DNA of 64,000 nucleotides from BOG-908 sp963848205 (GTDB lineage: Bacteria; Pseudomonadota; Alphaproteobacteria; Acetobacterales; Acetobacteraceae): contig CAWKCV010000003.1 in the NCBI GenBank assembly GCA_963848205.1, positions 806,001-870,000 on the forward strand, read 5' to 3'. Below, in pieces: positions 27,244 to 37,356 of the stretch. Each line of letters opens with the position of its first letter. The stretch's first letter is position 1. The notes beneath the pieces are model-generated. The model was not told the origin of the DNA. It saw nothing but the letters and a program-made list of their open reading frames with translations, and ran no database searches. The position numbers and the translations under genes were made by a program.

Positions 27244-28204
27244 AGACACTTCTTGTTTGCCTTCGCCCCAACGTATCGAGCACCGCCATGCGCACGGCCA
27301 CACCCATTTCGACCTGCTCGCGTATCAGGCTGCGGGCGGGATCGTCGGCGACCGCGCTGTCGATCTCGACGCCACGGTTCATCGGCCCGGGGTGCATCAC
27401 CAATGCGTCGGGCCTGGCGTGCGCCAGCCGCGCCGCATCCAGCCCGTAGAAGCGGAAATATTCGCGTGCCGAAGGCACCTGGCCGCGGCTCATCCGCTCG
27501 CGTTGCAGGCGCAGTGTCATCACGATGTCGGCGCCGGCCAGGCCTGCATCCATGTCGTGGAACACGCCGATGCCCAGGCGCTCGACACCGGCCGGCATCA
27601 GCGTCGGCGGCCCGATCAGGCGCACCTGCGCGCCCATCGTGGTGAGAAGATAGATGTTGGACCGCGCCACCCGGCTATGGGCGATGTCGCCGCATATCGC
27701 CACGATAAGGCCGTCCAGCCGGCCGCGGCGGCGGCGGATGGTGAGCGCGTCGAGCAGCGCCTGGGTCGGATGCTCATGCGTGCCGTCCCCGGCGTTGATC
27801 ACGCCCGCGTCCACCTTCTGCGCCAGCAAGGCAGGGGCGCCGGACTGGTCGTGGCGCACCACCAGCAGGTCGCATTGCATCGCGTTCAGCGTCGTCGCCG
27901 TATCGAGCAGCGTCTCGCCCTTGTTCACGCTGCTCGCGCTGACCGACATGTTGATCACGTCCGCACCCAGGCGTTTGCCAGCCAGTTCGAAGCTTGTGCG
28001 GGTACGTGTGCTGTCCTCGAAAAACAGATTGATCAGCGTGCGGCCGCGCAGCAGATCCCGCTGGGTTTTGCCGGAACGATTGAGCAGCGCGTAGCTCTCT
28101 GCCAAATCGAGAAGCCGGCCGATCTCGGGGGGATACATGCCCTCGATGGCCAGGAGGTGTTTTGGGGGCTGCACGACCGCGGGTTTAGCGGTGGGGGCAG
28201 ACAA
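27242..28204 (-). CDS. pyrB: aspartate carbamoyltransferase catalytic subunit
   Basis: A 320-residue enzyme that makes carbamoyl-aspartate, the committed step of pyrimidine synthesis. Carbamoyl-phosphate binding motif FFEDSTRTRTSFELA, then SVNKGETLLDTATTL, NAGDGTHEHPTQALLDALTI, and the aspartate-binding TLRLQRERM and MHPGPMNRGVEI. The start is TTG at 28204 (TTGTCTGCC); the next ATG would remove conserved sequence (HLLAIEG). The downstream pyrC-like gene probably encodes its structural partner. Divergent from dnaE, with a stem-loop repeat between them. Confidence 0.95.
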   Translation of the reverse strand: MSAPTAKPAVVQPPKHLLAIEGMYPPEIGRLLDLAESYALLNRSGKTQRDLLRGRTLINLFFEDSTRTRTSFELAGKRLGADVINMSVSASSVNKGETLLDTATTLNAMQCDLLVVRHDQSGAPALLAQKVDAGVINAGDGTHEHPTQALLDALTIRRRRGRLDGLIVAICGDIAHSRVARSNIYLLTTMGAQVRLIGPPTLMPAGVERLGIGVFHDMDAGLAGADIVMTLRLQRERMSRGQVPSAREYFRFYGLDAARLAHARPDALVMHPGPMNRGVEIDSAVADDPARSLIREQVEMGVAVRMAVLDTLGRRQTRSV

Positions 28205-28215
28205 GGCAAAGCCTT

Positions 28216-28260
28216 CAAAAGTTTTTCGGTCCTTTTTTTCAAAAAAGGACTGCTTGCCTT
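28216..28260 (+). repeat. AT-rich stem-loop repeat, copy 5
   Basis: Forward unit: CAAAAGTTTTTCGGTCC, a long hairpin TCCTTTTTTT / AAAAAAGGA, then CTGCTTGCCTT. It occupies the divergent pyrB-dnaE promoter gap and ends 11 bases before the dnaE ATG. Confidence 0.8.
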
Positions 28261-28271
28261 AGCTTCCTTCA

Positions 28272-31200
28272 ATGACCTTCGTTCACCTGCGAGTCCACTC
28301 CGCCTACTCCCTGAGCGAAGGCGCCATCAAACCCGAAAAAATCGCCGCCCTGGCGCGCGAAGCCGGCATGCCCGCGGTTGGGATCGCCGACACCGCCAAC
28401 CTGTTCGGTGCGCTCGAATTTTCCAGCTACTGCACCGCGAAAGGCGTGCAGCCGATCATCGGTTGCCAGATCACGCTGGAGCGGACGGAGCGGGCGGGCC
28501 TGGCCGGCGACCCGGTGGTGCTGTTGGCGCAGAACCAGGCGGGGCTGGCGAACCTGCAGCGTCTGTCGTCGGCCGGGTTCCTGCAATCGGACCCGGCCTC
28601 GCCGCAACTGCCGTTTTCCGCCCTGGCCGAGCAGGCGGAGGGGCTGTTTCTGCTGACCGGCGGCACGCGCGGGCCGCTGGCGCGCATGTTGGGTGAGGGG
28701 CAGGAGGATGAAGCGGCCCGGCTGCTGGCACGCATGCAGGCAGCCTTTGGCGACCGGCTGGGGATGGAGCTGCACCGGCATGGCGCACCGCGCGAGGCGG
28801 CGGTGGAACCCGGTCTGGTGGCGCTCGCCGATCGCGCCGGCGTGCCGCTGGTGGCGACGAACGAGTGCTTCTTCGCCACCAAATCGATGCATCAGGCGCA
28901 TGACGCGCTGTTATGCATCGCCGAAGGCCGCGTGTTGTCGGAAGCCGATCGGCGGCGGGTGACGCCGGAGCATTATTTCAAATCGTCCGAGCAGATGCGC
29001 GCGCTGTTCGCCGACCTGCCGGAGGCTTGCGACAATACGCTGGCGATCGCGCGAAGCTGTTCGGTGATGGCCGAAACCCGCAAGCCATTGCTGCCGGTGT
29101 GCCCGAAAGTGCGCGACGGCAGCACGGAGGACGAGACGTTGCGTGCGATGGCGCGCGAGGGGCTCGCGCGGCGGATGGATGCGGCGGGGGCGGACGAGAC
29201 GCAGCGGTCGCGTTACGGCGAGCGGCTGGACTACGAGCTCGGCGTGATCGCGAAGATGGGGTTTCCCGGCTACTTTCTGATCGTCGCCGACTTCATCCAA
29301 TGGGCGAAAAAGCAGGGCATTCCGGTGGGCCCCGGTCGCGGCTCGGGTGCCGGTTCGGTGGCGGCCTGGGCGCTGACGATCACCGACCTCGATCCGCTGC
29401 AGTTCGATCTGCTGTTCGAGCGCTTTCTCAATCCGGAACGTATCTCGATGCCGGATTTCGACATCGATTTCTGCCAGAACCGGCGCGACGAGGTGATCAG
29501 CTACGTGCGCCGCGAATATGGCGACGATCGCGTGGCGCAGATTATCACTTTCGGCAAACTGCAGGCGCGCGCGGCCGTGCGCGATGTGGGCCGCGTGCTC
29601 GGCATGCCGTATGGCCAGGTGAACCGGGTGGCCGAGCTTATTCCCAACAATCCGGCCAAGCCGGTAACGTTGAGGGAAGCAGTTGACGGCGAACGTCGCC
29701 TGCAGGAGCTGCGTGATTCCGACGAGGCGATACGCCGCCTGCTGGAAATCGCCTTGCAGGTGGAGGGTCTATACCGGCACGCCAGCACGCATGCTGCGGG
29801 CCTGGTGATCGGCGATCGCAAGCTGGTCGATCTCGTCCCGATGTATCGCGATCCGCGTGAAGGCACGCTGGTGACGCAATACAACATGAAATGGGTGGAG
29901 CAGGCAGGGCTGGTCAAATTCGACTTTCTCGGCCTGACGACACTGACGATCCTGCAACGCGCGGTCGCCTACCTGCGCGAGATCGACATCAGTGTCGATA
30001 TCGACCGCCTTCCGCTCGACGACGCAAGCACCTACGCCATGCTCGCGCGCGGCGATGCAGGCGGCGTGTTCCAGTTCGAGTTGGCCGGCATGCGCGACGT
30101 GCTGCGGCAGATGCGGCCCGACCGGCTGGAAGATCTGATCGCGGCGGTGGCGCTCTACCGGCCGGGCCCGATGGCCAACATCCCCGATTACTGCAGGCGC
30201 AAGCATGGCGAGGCCTGGACGCCGCCGCACGAGGAACTGCGCGACATTCTTGGCGAGACCTATGGCATCATGGTCTATCAGGAACAGGTGATGCAGATCG
30301 CCCAGAAGATGGGTGGCTACAGCCTGGGAAGTGCCGATCTGCTGCGCCGCGCGATGGGCAAGAAGATACGCGCCGAGATGGATTCGCAGCGCGACATTTT
30401 CACCAAGGGTGCGATGGGTCGCGGGATCGCCGAAGCCAAGGCGGTCGAAGTGTTCGACCTGATGGCGAAATTCGCCGACTATGGCTTCAACAAATCCCAC
30501 GCCGCTGCCTATGCGCTGGTGTCGTATCAGACGGCGTGGATGAAGGCGAACCATCCGGTGCCGTTCCTGGCGGCCTGCATGTCGCTGGCCATGGGCAACA
30601 CCGACAAGCTTGCCGCGTTGTGGCAGGAAGCCGGGCGGATGGGCATTGCCGTGCTGCCGCCCTCGATCAACCGATCGGGCGCGGATTTCAGGGTGGAGCG
30701 CCAGGCGGACGGCACGCTGGCGATCCGCTACGCGCTCGCCGCCATCAAGAAGATCGGCGCGGCGGCGATGGAAAGCCTGGTCGCCACGCGCGGCGACAGG
30801 CCGTTTGCCGACGTGTCGGATTTCGCGGCACGGATCGACGCGCGGCTGGTGAGCAAAGGCCAGTTGGAGAATCTCGCGCGCGCCGGCGCGTTCGATGTGC
30901 TGGACGCCAACCGCGCGCGCCTGTTCGCCGGCGCCGAGACGGTCATGCGGCGTGCCCAGGCGCGCGCCGAAGAGGACCGCAGCGGCCAGATCGGCCTGTT
31001 CGGCGGCGGCGGGCCGGAACGCGTGCGCCTGCCCGATATCGGCGACTGGCCGGACATGGAGCGGCTGGCCTACGAGGCCGAAGCGATCGGGTTTCATGTG
31101 ACCGCGCATCCGCTGGACAGTTTCGGCGCGCTGCTCAAGCGCCTGGGCGCGGTCAGCACCGCGCAATTGCAGGCGCGCGCCGAGCAGGGCAGCGCGCGCG

Positions 31201-31673
31201 TCAAGATCGCGGGCTGTGTCGCCGGCATCAAGGAACGCACGACCAAAACAGGCAATCGCATGGCCTGGGTGACGTTGTCGGACGCGGTGGGCGCGTGCGA
31301 GGTGACCCTGTTCAGCGAGGCGCTGGAGCCGGCACGCGCGTTGCTCGCGGCCGGCACGCCCTTGCTGGTAACGGCCGACATACGGATCGAGGGCGAGGCG
31401 CTGCGCATCACGGCCACCGAGGTGGTGAGCCTGGAACGCGCCGCACTCGATGCTGGCGCGGGCATGCGTATCTGGTTGAAACGCACCGAGGCGGTGCCGC
31501 ATATTCGTGCGCTGCTCGAGCGCGAGGGAAGCGGCCGGGGCCGTATCAGCTTGCTGCCGATGCTGGAGGGGCAGGAGGTGGAGATCGCGTTGCCAGGCGG
31601 TTTCGCGGTGACGCCACGCCTGCGCCAGGCACTCAAGACCATACAGGGGGTGGAGCGTGTGGATGAGGTCTAG
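28272..31673 (+). CDS. dnaE: DNA polymerase III subunit alpha
   Basis: The 1133-residue replicative polymerase catalytic subunit. N-terminal PHP domain (FVHLRVHSAYSLSEGAIKPEKI), the polymerase core with PVGPGRGSGAGSVAAWALTI and the catalytic aspartates in ISMPDFDIDFCQ, the thumb/fingers (LYRPGPMANIPDY, YGIMVYQEQVMQIA), helix-hairpin-helix, and a C-terminal OB fold (VKIAGCVAGIKERTTKTGNRMAWVTLSD). The length and motif order are normal for DnaE1. It overlaps the downstream TonB receptor start by about 11 bases, an odd neighbour that may be coupled only by position. Confidence 0.97.
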   Translation: MTFVHLRVHSAYSLSEGAIKPEKIAALAREAGMPAVGIADTANLFGALEFSSYCTAKGVQPIIGCQITLERTERAGLAGDPVVLLAQNQAGLANLQRLSSAGFLQSDPASPQLPFSALAEQAEGLFLLTGGTRGPLARMLGEGQEDEAARLLARMQAAFGDRLGMELHRHGAPREAAVEPGLVALADRAGVPLVATNECFFATKSMHQAHDALLCIAEGRVLSEADRRRVTPEHYFKSSEQMRALFADLPEACDNTLAIARSCSVMAETRKPLLPVCPKVRDGSTEDETLRAMAREGLARRMDAAGADETQRSRYGERLDYELGVIAKMGFPGYFLIVADFIQWAKKQGIPVGPGRGSGAGSVAAWALTITDLDPLQFDLLFERFLNPERISMPDFDIDFCQNRRDEVISYVRREYGDDRVAQIITFGKLQARAAVRDVGRVLGMPYGQVNRVAELIPNNPAKPVTLREAVDGERRLQELRDSDEAIRRLLEIALQVEGLYRHASTHAAGLVIGDRKLVDLVPMYRDPREGTLVTQYNMKWVEQAGLVKFDFLGLTTLTILQRAVAYLREIDISVDIDRLPLDDASTYAMLARGDAGGVFQFELAGMRDVLRQMRPDRLEDLIAAVALYRPGPMANIPDYCRRKHGEAWTPPHEELRDILGETYGIMVYQEQVMQIAQKMGGYSLGSADLLRRAMGKKIRAEMDSQRDIFTKGAMGRGIAEAKAVEVFDLMAKFADYGFNKSHAAAYALVSYQTAWMKANHPVPFLAACMSLAMGNTDKLAALWQEAGRMGIAVLPPSINRSGADFRVERQADGTLAIRYALAAIKKIGAAAMESLVATRGDRPFADVSDFAARIDARLVSKGQLENLARAGAFDVLDANRARLFAGAETVMRRAQARAEEDRSGQIGLFGGGGPERVRLPDIGDWPDMERLAYEAEAIGFHVTAHPLDSFGALLKRLGAVSTAQLQARAEQGSARVKIAGCVAGIKERTTKTGNRMAWVTLSDAVGACEVTLFSEALEPARALLAAGTPLLVTADIRIEGEALRITATEVVSLERAALDAGAGMRIWLKRTEAVPHIRALLEREGSGRGRISLLPMLEGQEVEIALPGGFAVTPRLRQALKTIQGVERVDEV

Positions 31674-33975
31674 CCGGCGCCTGCATCTTCTGCTGGGGGC
31701 AGCGCTCCTGCTGCCCGATCTGGCGCGTGCGGCCGCCGCGCGCGAACCCTCGCCACCGGCCGCGCTCGAGCAGATCGTGGTGACGGCCAAGCGGCGGCGC
31801 CAGGCGATCGAGAACGTGCCGCAGACGGTCGATGTGGTGCGCGCGGCCGAGCTGCAGCGGCTGAACATCGTCGCCTTCCAGGACGTGCAGCAATTGGTGG
31901 CCGGCTTGCAGCTCAGCGATAATGGCGGGCGCGGGCAGAACATCTCGCTGCGCGGCATCACCTACGATCCGGACACGACGGCCAATCCGGCAGTCGACAC
32001 GTATGTCAACGAAGTGCCGCTGTCGCAAACATCAAGCGCGTTTCAGGACCTCTACGACATCGACAGCGTGGACGTGCTGCGCGGTCCGCAGGGCACCTTG
32101 CGTGGCCGTACCTCGCCGGCCGGCGCGATCATTGTCGATACGAAGCGGCCCGCCATGCAGGGTTGGGATGGCGCGCTCACCCAGACCTTCTCCGACGATG
32201 GCCTGTTCCAGACGCAGGCCGCGGTGGGGGCGGCTATCGTGCCGGACAGGCTGGCCGTGCGGCTGGCCGGGCTGTTCGACCAGAACGATCTCTACCAGAC
32301 GCGCAGCCTGGCGACCGGGCAGCGTGATTTCAACCTGCAGCATAGCGGCCGGATCACGTTGGAAGCGCGCCCGGCGAACGGAGTCGACCTTGTCGTGGTG
32401 CACCAGGAATCCAATGACCGGACGCGCGAGCTGTTCGGCGTGTCGGGCAACGGTGCGTTCGGACCGATCTTGCCGGCGCAGAACCTGTCGGTGCTGCCGG
32501 GACCGTATATTTTCTACAACCGCACATCGCTGACCACGGTGCAGGCAACGCAGAAATTCGGTTCCAGTGAGCTCGCCTATACCGGCGGCTACCAGTCCGT
32601 GCGCGACGAGTTCCAGGAATATGCCGACAAAGGCGGGTTGTTTCCGCATTTCAACAACGGCTCGCAGAGGCTGGGCCAGTCCGTCGGCACGTTGTCGCAG
32701 GAGGTGCGCTACCAGTCTTCGGGAGATACGCGGTTCACCTATCTGGGCGGGCTGTATTACCTGCATCAGGACGCCTCGGCCGCGGTGTTCACGCCGTCCG
32801 AAATCGTGTTCGCGCCCAATCCCGGCGGGATGTATCCAGGCGCGACACCCATCGCGAACATCGATGCGACTGTCCGGATTCCGCAGCTGGTGACCGATTA
32901 TGCGATGTTCACCGACGAGAGCTACGAGGTCACACCGGACGATGTGATCGAGGGCGGGCTGCGCTGGCAGTTCGAGAAGCAGTACCGCTCCAGCGGCTAC
33001 ACGGTGGTCCTGCCGTTTGGGCTCGGCACGCAAAGCCAGCAGCTCGTATCGCCCGGCAACCAGCACGAAGAATATCGCGCCTGGACCGGGCTCGCCAGCT
33101 ACACCCACCATTTCACACGCGATTTGGCGCTTTACGCAAGCTACGGCCAATCTTTCCGGCCAGGCGGCATCGTGCTCGGCATCAGCCTGCCGTTGCCGGA
33201 GAAGTTTCTGCTGTTTAAGCCGGAGACTTCGTCGGATTTCGAGGTCGGCAGCAAGGCACGTCTATTTGACGGAAGGGTGCGGATGTCGGCCGACATCTAC
33301 CATCAGACCTACGTCAATTATATCGGGCGCGAGAACAACATCTTCACGAGTGCCAACGGTCAGAGCGGACCGCAGAGTATTACGACCAACGGCAATGCCA
33401 TCGCGCAGGGTGCGGAGGCATCGCTTAGCGCGTTTGTGACCGACGCCTGGCGGGTGGACGCCGACACCACCTATACCGATGCGCGCTACGACCATGCGCG
33501 GCTGCCGTGCAACGATTATGCGGGAACCGGCGCGCCCAACACGAACGGTGTGCCGCGGGTTACAGGCAGCGGTGTGACCAGCAATTGCACCACGACCGCC
33601 ACGCTTGGCGCGCCGAACTGGTATCTCAGCCTGAACTCGGAATACGACATGCCGGTGAGCCGGCTGGCCACGGCATTCGTGCGCGGCCTGTATAGTTTCA
33701 CGCCGGCGAACCGCCTCGCGTTGCAAAGCACCTCGCAGGATCCGCGAAACATCGCGAGTTTCTACGTGGGCGCGCGAGCGCCGGCGGGCAGTTGGGAGGC
33801 GTTCGTTTTCGTGAAGAACGCTTTCGGCGTGAATGGCAGCACGAACCTGTTCGGCGAGCAGTTCGATTCCGGGTTCACCACGGCCGGTCAGCCGGTGAAT
33901 TACGACACGCGCTATGGCTCGTCCGTCATCGTGCATCCGCGCCAGGTCGGCGTCAGCCTGACGTGCCGTTTCTAG
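31663..33975 (+). CDS. TonB-dependent outer-membrane receptor
   Basis: A 770-residue receptor for energised uptake across the outer membrane. Signal peptide (MRSSRRLHLLLGAALLLPDLARA), then the TonB-box-like LEQIVVTAKRR, the plug domain (IENVPQTVDVVRAAELQRL, NISLRGI, VDVLRGPQGTLRGRTSPAGAI) and a 22-strand barrel ending in the terminal aromatic VGVSLTCRF. VVTAKRRRQAIENVPQ is typical of the large uncharacterised TonB family in alphaproteobacteria. The substrate is unknown. The ATG at 31663 is used; GTG at 31657 is possible. It overlaps dnaE slightly. No TonB/ExbBD or uptake operon is adjacent. Confidence 0.92.
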   Translation: MRSSRRLHLLLGAALLLPDLARAAAAREPSPPAALEQIVVTAKRRRQAIENVPQTVDVVRAAELQRLNIVAFQDVQQLVAGLQLSDNGGRGQNISLRGITYDPDTTANPAVDTYVNEVPLSQTSSAFQDLYDIDSVDVLRGPQGTLRGRTSPAGAIIVDTKRPAMQGWDGALTQTFSDDGLFQTQAAVGAAIVPDRLAVRLAGLFDQNDLYQTRSLATGQRDFNLQHSGRITLEARPANGVDLVVVHQESNDRTRELFGVSGNGAFGPILPAQNLSVLPGPYIFYNRTSLTTVQATQKFGSSELAYTGGYQSVRDEFQEYADKGGLFPHFNNGSQRLGQSVGTLSQEVRYQSSGDTRFTYLGGLYYLHQDASAAVFTPSEIVFAPNPGGMYPGATPIANIDATVRIPQLVTDYAMFTDESYEVTPDDVIEGGLRWQFEKQYRSSGYTVVLPFGLGTQSQQLVSPGNQHEEYRAWTGLASYTHHFTRDLALYASYGQSFRPGGIVLGISLPLPEKFLLFKPETSSDFEVGSKARLFDGRVRMSADIYHQTYVNYIGRENNIFTSANGQSGPQSITTNGNAIAQGAEASLSAFVTDAWRVDADTTYTDARYDHARLPCNDYAGTGAPNTNGVPRVTGSGVTSNCTTTATLGAPNWYLSLNSEYDMPVSRLATAFVRGLYSFTPANRLALQSTSQDPRNIASFYVGARAPAGSWEAFVFVKNAFGVNGSTNLFGEQFDSGFTTAGQPVNYDTRYGSSVIVHPRQVGVSLTCRF

Positions 33976-34082
33976 CTGACAGCCGCTCCCGGCATGGCGG
34001 CACCGAAGCTGTTTGCGAAACGCCGCGCGATGCCCTTTTCAATCGGCCTGTTGCCTGCTATCAGCCCGCCTCCGCATGGCGC

Positions 34083-34158
<76 letters not shown>

Positions 34159-34190
34159 AGGTCTTCGGCATCGGCAAATAGCCAGCCTCA

Positions 34191-37106
34191 TCAGATCGAC
34201 CGCGGCCGCACCCGCCGCTCCGGCGTGAAGGTCATCGAATCGGTGTAGATGCGCCCGCTTTCGACCACACGGTCACGGCCTTCGGATTTGGCCTTGTAGA
34301 GCGCTTCGTCTGCGCGGCCGATCAGCGATTCCCAGTTGTCGCCACGTCGTGCCCAGGCGACACCGATCGAGCAGGTCAGACGGAGAGGGGCCCCGGCGGC
34401 CGAGAAGGGGGTTCCGCGCAAGGCGTGATGCAGGTCGAGCACGCGTTGCGCGCCGCTGCCATCGGCGTCCGAGAGCACGAGCAAGATTTCCTCGCCGCCA
34501 TAGCGGCCGGCGAACTCGCCGGGTTCCAGGCAGCGCCGCATCATGTCGCCCACGGCGCGCAGCACGTCGTCGCCGCCAAGATGGCCGAACGTGTCGTTGA
34601 TGCGCTTGAAGTGATCGATATCGACCATCGCCGCGATCATCTCCTCCGCCAACTCCTCGCCCGACAGGCGTTCGGCCAGCAGGCGCTCCGTCTCGGACCG
34701 GTTCAGCAGTCCGGTGAGACTGTCATGGGCGGCCTGGTGCTGCAGCTTCTCCGTCGCCTCGCTGATCCGCCGCTTGAGCTCGATCTCGCGCCGCAGGACG
34801 CTGCCGATCCGCAGGCGCGTGAAGCCGGCGAGGATGGCCAAACCGAGCAGGGTCCACAACGCTTCGGCCCACCAGCGACGCCACCAGGGATAGGCCATGT
34901 CGATCTCGAGCAAGGCCGGCGGGGAGGCTGTGTGCGTGAGGTGGTCATAGCCGACCACGGTGAGCGTGTGATGGCCCGGCGGCACGAACGGGTAACGGAC
35001 GGAGCCGGAGATCGTCTCCGCCCGGTCGGAGTCCACGCCGGAGAGCTCGTAGCTGAAGGTGAATGACCGCTCGGCGACGTCGTTGGGCGTGCCGAACTGC
35101 ACGAACAGCGGCTCGACCGAATAGGGTAGCGTGCCCGTGCTGACGGGGCGGTTGCCGAGCTGCGCCTGGCTGATGACGGCTTTGACGGCGCGCGGCTTGA
35201 ACAGCCATTCCGGATCGATCAGATGCGAGAGGCCCTGGCTGGTGGCGATCCAGATTGAACCGTCCGGATCTTCATGCAAGCCGCCCTGGTCCACATCGTC
35301 GGAGGCGAGGCCGCCATCGGCATCGATGGACGCCCAACGCTTGCCATCGAACACCGAAAGGCCGAGCGCAGTCCCGGCCCAGATCCATCCGCGATGGTCC
35401 GTCATCAGCGCGACAACGCTGTTGGTTCGCGTCTGGGAGGTGGGAATGGCCGTGTAGGAGGCGATGGCGCCCTGCGCGAGACGGAACGCATACAGCCCGC
35501 CGCCCCCTGCAATCCAGAGTTTGCCCTGATGGTCCCGGGTGATCGCAATCGGGTCGAAGGAGCTGCCGGGCCACGGTCCGGGCACGACCGTGTCGACTCC
35601 GCCGCTCGTGAGATGGCGCAGGCGTCCGCTCGCGAGGTAGAGCACGCCGCCCTCACCATCGTCGATGAGGTCGGCTACGACGGCACCGCTCCTTCCCACC
35701 GGCACCGGCTTGAGCACGCTGCCGGAGGCGTTGGGCACGCGGAAAAGGCCGGATTGCGTACCAACCCAGACCGTGTCGGTTTTCGCATCCGACACCAGCA
35801 CGTTCACCGGAGGTGTCGCAATGTCGGTCGAGGCTCTGGTCGAGAGGTCCACCACACGGACGCCGGTCGCACCCACGCCGCGCCAGAGTTTGCCGCGCGC
35901 GTCCAGGGTCAGGGCGAAACCGCCACCGGGCAATTCGGACGTGACGTGCAGCTCGTGTTGGCCTGTCTGTATCTCATCAACCCCGGTATCGGTGGCCACC
36001 CACAAACGGCCCCCGGGTGACCGCACGATTTGCCACGCGATCCCCTCCGAGAGGCCATCGGAGCGGTCCACCGTCTGCCAATGACCGTAGCCGACCCAAC
36101 GTACGAGGCCGCGGCCGCGAACCTGGAACCAGAGCTGGCCGGAGGCGTCGGTCAGCGCGCTCACGATGGTGCCGGAGGGAGCGCCCTCGTCGGTCGTCAT
36201 CGCCCGCCAGCCATGCTCGCCAAGGATCGCCAGCCCATGGTCGGCTTGCGTCATCAGGCCGCCGTCCGGTGTGCGGAAAATGCCGAGATCATCTCGGTAG
36301 CTGCTGTATCGTCCACCTTGATCGGGCAGCTTCTGAATCGACCAGGCGCCCGTTTCCGGATCCAGGCGTGCCATTTCGTTTTCCGAGCGCGCGAAGACAT
36401 GGCCGTGGCCATCGTCGGCCACATCCACCCAGCGCCTTTTCGGCAAGCCGTCACGCTCGCCGTAGCAGTGGATCGCGCCAGGATCGGACTGGCAGATGCG
36501 TCCATCCTCGAATGTCTCCCAGAGATGACCGATTGCGGAGAACAGTTCCAGGCCGCCGCGCAGAAGGCTCGCATCCTCTCGGTCGTAGCCGCTGTCCTCG
36601 ATCGAGGGCGCGACCTGGCCGCGAACACTGATACGCATGGGCGTGGCACCCACCAGCAGCACGAGAGCGTCGTGCCAGGCGACGAGGCTGTGTGGCCGTT
36701 GATTGAAGAAATCCAGGCCGCCATGAGCCACGCCGGTGAAATGCAGCAGCGTCGGCGGGTGCGAGTTGTCGGCGCCCCGGTCGGAAATCAGCACTTCGTC
36801 CGCATAGCGGATCGCGATACGCTCGTCCGGCGTGAGCACGATGTCGTACACGACTCCGCCTTCGCGCAGCCCTTGCTCGATGCCGAGATTGGTGAACCGA
36901 CGCCCGTCATACACGAATACGCCGTGCTCGGTGCATACAAGCAGGTAGCCGGCCTGATCCTGCACCATACAGGTGCCGCCCAGGCTGGTCAGGTTCTGAT
37001 CGGCGTTGAGGGTGCGCAAGGCGGGCGATGCCGCGTGGGCCGCGCCGGGCGCTCCGCAGGCGAGGAGAAGCAGACAGAAAACGACACACGTGCGCATGCG
37101 ATACAT
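34191..37106 (-). CDS. diguanylate cyclase with periplasmic two-component-regulator propeller
   Basis: About 971 residues. A signal peptide (MRTCVVFCLLLLACGAPGAAHA) is followed by some 14 beta-propeller (Reg_prop) repeats, e.g. WFQVRGRGLVRW, LWVATDTGVDEI, WVGTQSGLFRV, IWAGTALGLSVF, then a YYY-type domain (FTFSYELSGVDSDRAET). A transmembrane helix (WWAEALWTLLGLAILAGF) and short coiled coil lead to a GGDEF domain: HDSLTGLLNRSETE, MVDIDHFKRINDTFGHLGGDD and GRYGGEEILLVLSD. A periplasmic signal would tune c-di-GMP synthesis. The ATG at 37106 is chosen; 37097 is also possible. No kinase domain is present. Confidence 0.9.
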   Translation of the reverse strand: MYRMRTCVVFCLLLLACGAPGAAHAASPALRTLNADQNLTSLGGTCMVQDQAGYLLVCTEHGVFVYDGRRFTNLGIEQGLREGGVVYDIVLTPDERIAIRYADEVLISDRGADNSHPPTLLHFTGVAHGGLDFFNQRPHSLVAWHDALVLLVGATPMRISVRGQVAPSIEDSGYDREDASLLRGGLELFSAIGHLWETFEDGRICQSDPGAIHCYGERDGLPKRRWVDVADDGHGHVFARSENEMARLDPETGAWSIQKLPDQGGRYSSYRDDLGIFRTPDGGLMTQADHGLAILGEHGWRAMTTDEGAPSGTIVSALTDASGQLWFQVRGRGLVRWVGYGHWQTVDRSDGLSEGIAWQIVRSPGGRLWVATDTGVDEIQTGQHELHVTSELPGGGFALTLDARGKLWRGVGATGVRVVDLSTRASTDIATPPVNVLVSDAKTDTVWVGTQSGLFRVPNASGSVLKPVPVGRSGAVVADLIDDGEGGVLYLASGRLRHLTSGGVDTVVPGPWPGSSFDPIAITRDHQGKLWIAGGGGLYAFRLAQGAIASYTAIPTSQTRTNSVVALMTDHRGWIWAGTALGLSVFDGKRWASIDADGGLASDDVDQGGLHEDPDGSIWIATSQGLSHLIDPEWLFKPRAVKAVISQAQLGNRPVSTGTLPYSVEPLFVQFGTPNDVAERSFTFSYELSGVDSDRAETISGSVRYPFVPPGHHTLTVVGYDHLTHTASPPALLEIDMAYPWWRRWWAEALWTLLGLAILAGFTRLRIGSVLRREIELKRRISEATEKLQHQAAHDSLTGLLNRSETERLLAERLSGEELAEEMIAAMVDIDHFKRINDTFGHLGGDDVLRAVGDMMRRCLEPGEFAGRYGGEEILLVLSDADGSGAQRVLDLHHALRGTPFSAAGAPLRLTCSIGVAWARRGDNWESLIGRADEALYKAKSEGRDRVVESGRIYTDSMTFTPERRVRPRSI

Positions 37107-37303
37107 CGCATACAGCAAACGCAGCGCAAACGTAACGGAGCGCGCGGAAATCTGGTGGGCTGGCGCCGCGTACGTCACATCAGGTCCCGAGCATCTACAC
37201 GTAACAACCTACGCGTGTGCAAGGTAAAGCGCAACAGTCGTCGTCGGCCGATCGAATGCTCGCAGAGGGCCGATGGGTGGTAATCCCGCTGGATTGGCGG
37301 GTT

Positions 37304-37339
37304 GCGAGCGGAACAAGCGCACGCGCTTGTTCCGTTCGC
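37304..37339. terminator. strong GC-rich stem-loop downstream of the repeat-protein gene
   Basis: Two 17-base arms (GCGAGCGGAACAAGCGC and GCGCTTGTTCCGTTCGC) differ at one pairing position and are separated by two bases. It lies just past the stop of the minus-strand gene ending at 37357. A second, smaller hairpin follows near 37287-37303. There is no clear T-tract, so it may be a Rho-assisted terminator or an mRNA-end stabiliser rather than a classic terminator. Confidence 0.5.
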
Positions 37340-37356
37340 ACACTCTCGCGCTGAGG

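Noticed and set aside
27862..28204. Later ATG (MYPPEIG) as the pyrB start
   Set aside because: It would remove the conserved HLLAIEG segment; the upstream TTG keeps it.
36030..37283. 417-codon plus-strand ORF opposite the propeller-GGDEF gene
   Set aside because: No domain pattern; the minus-strand gene has signal peptide, propeller repeats and GGDEF.
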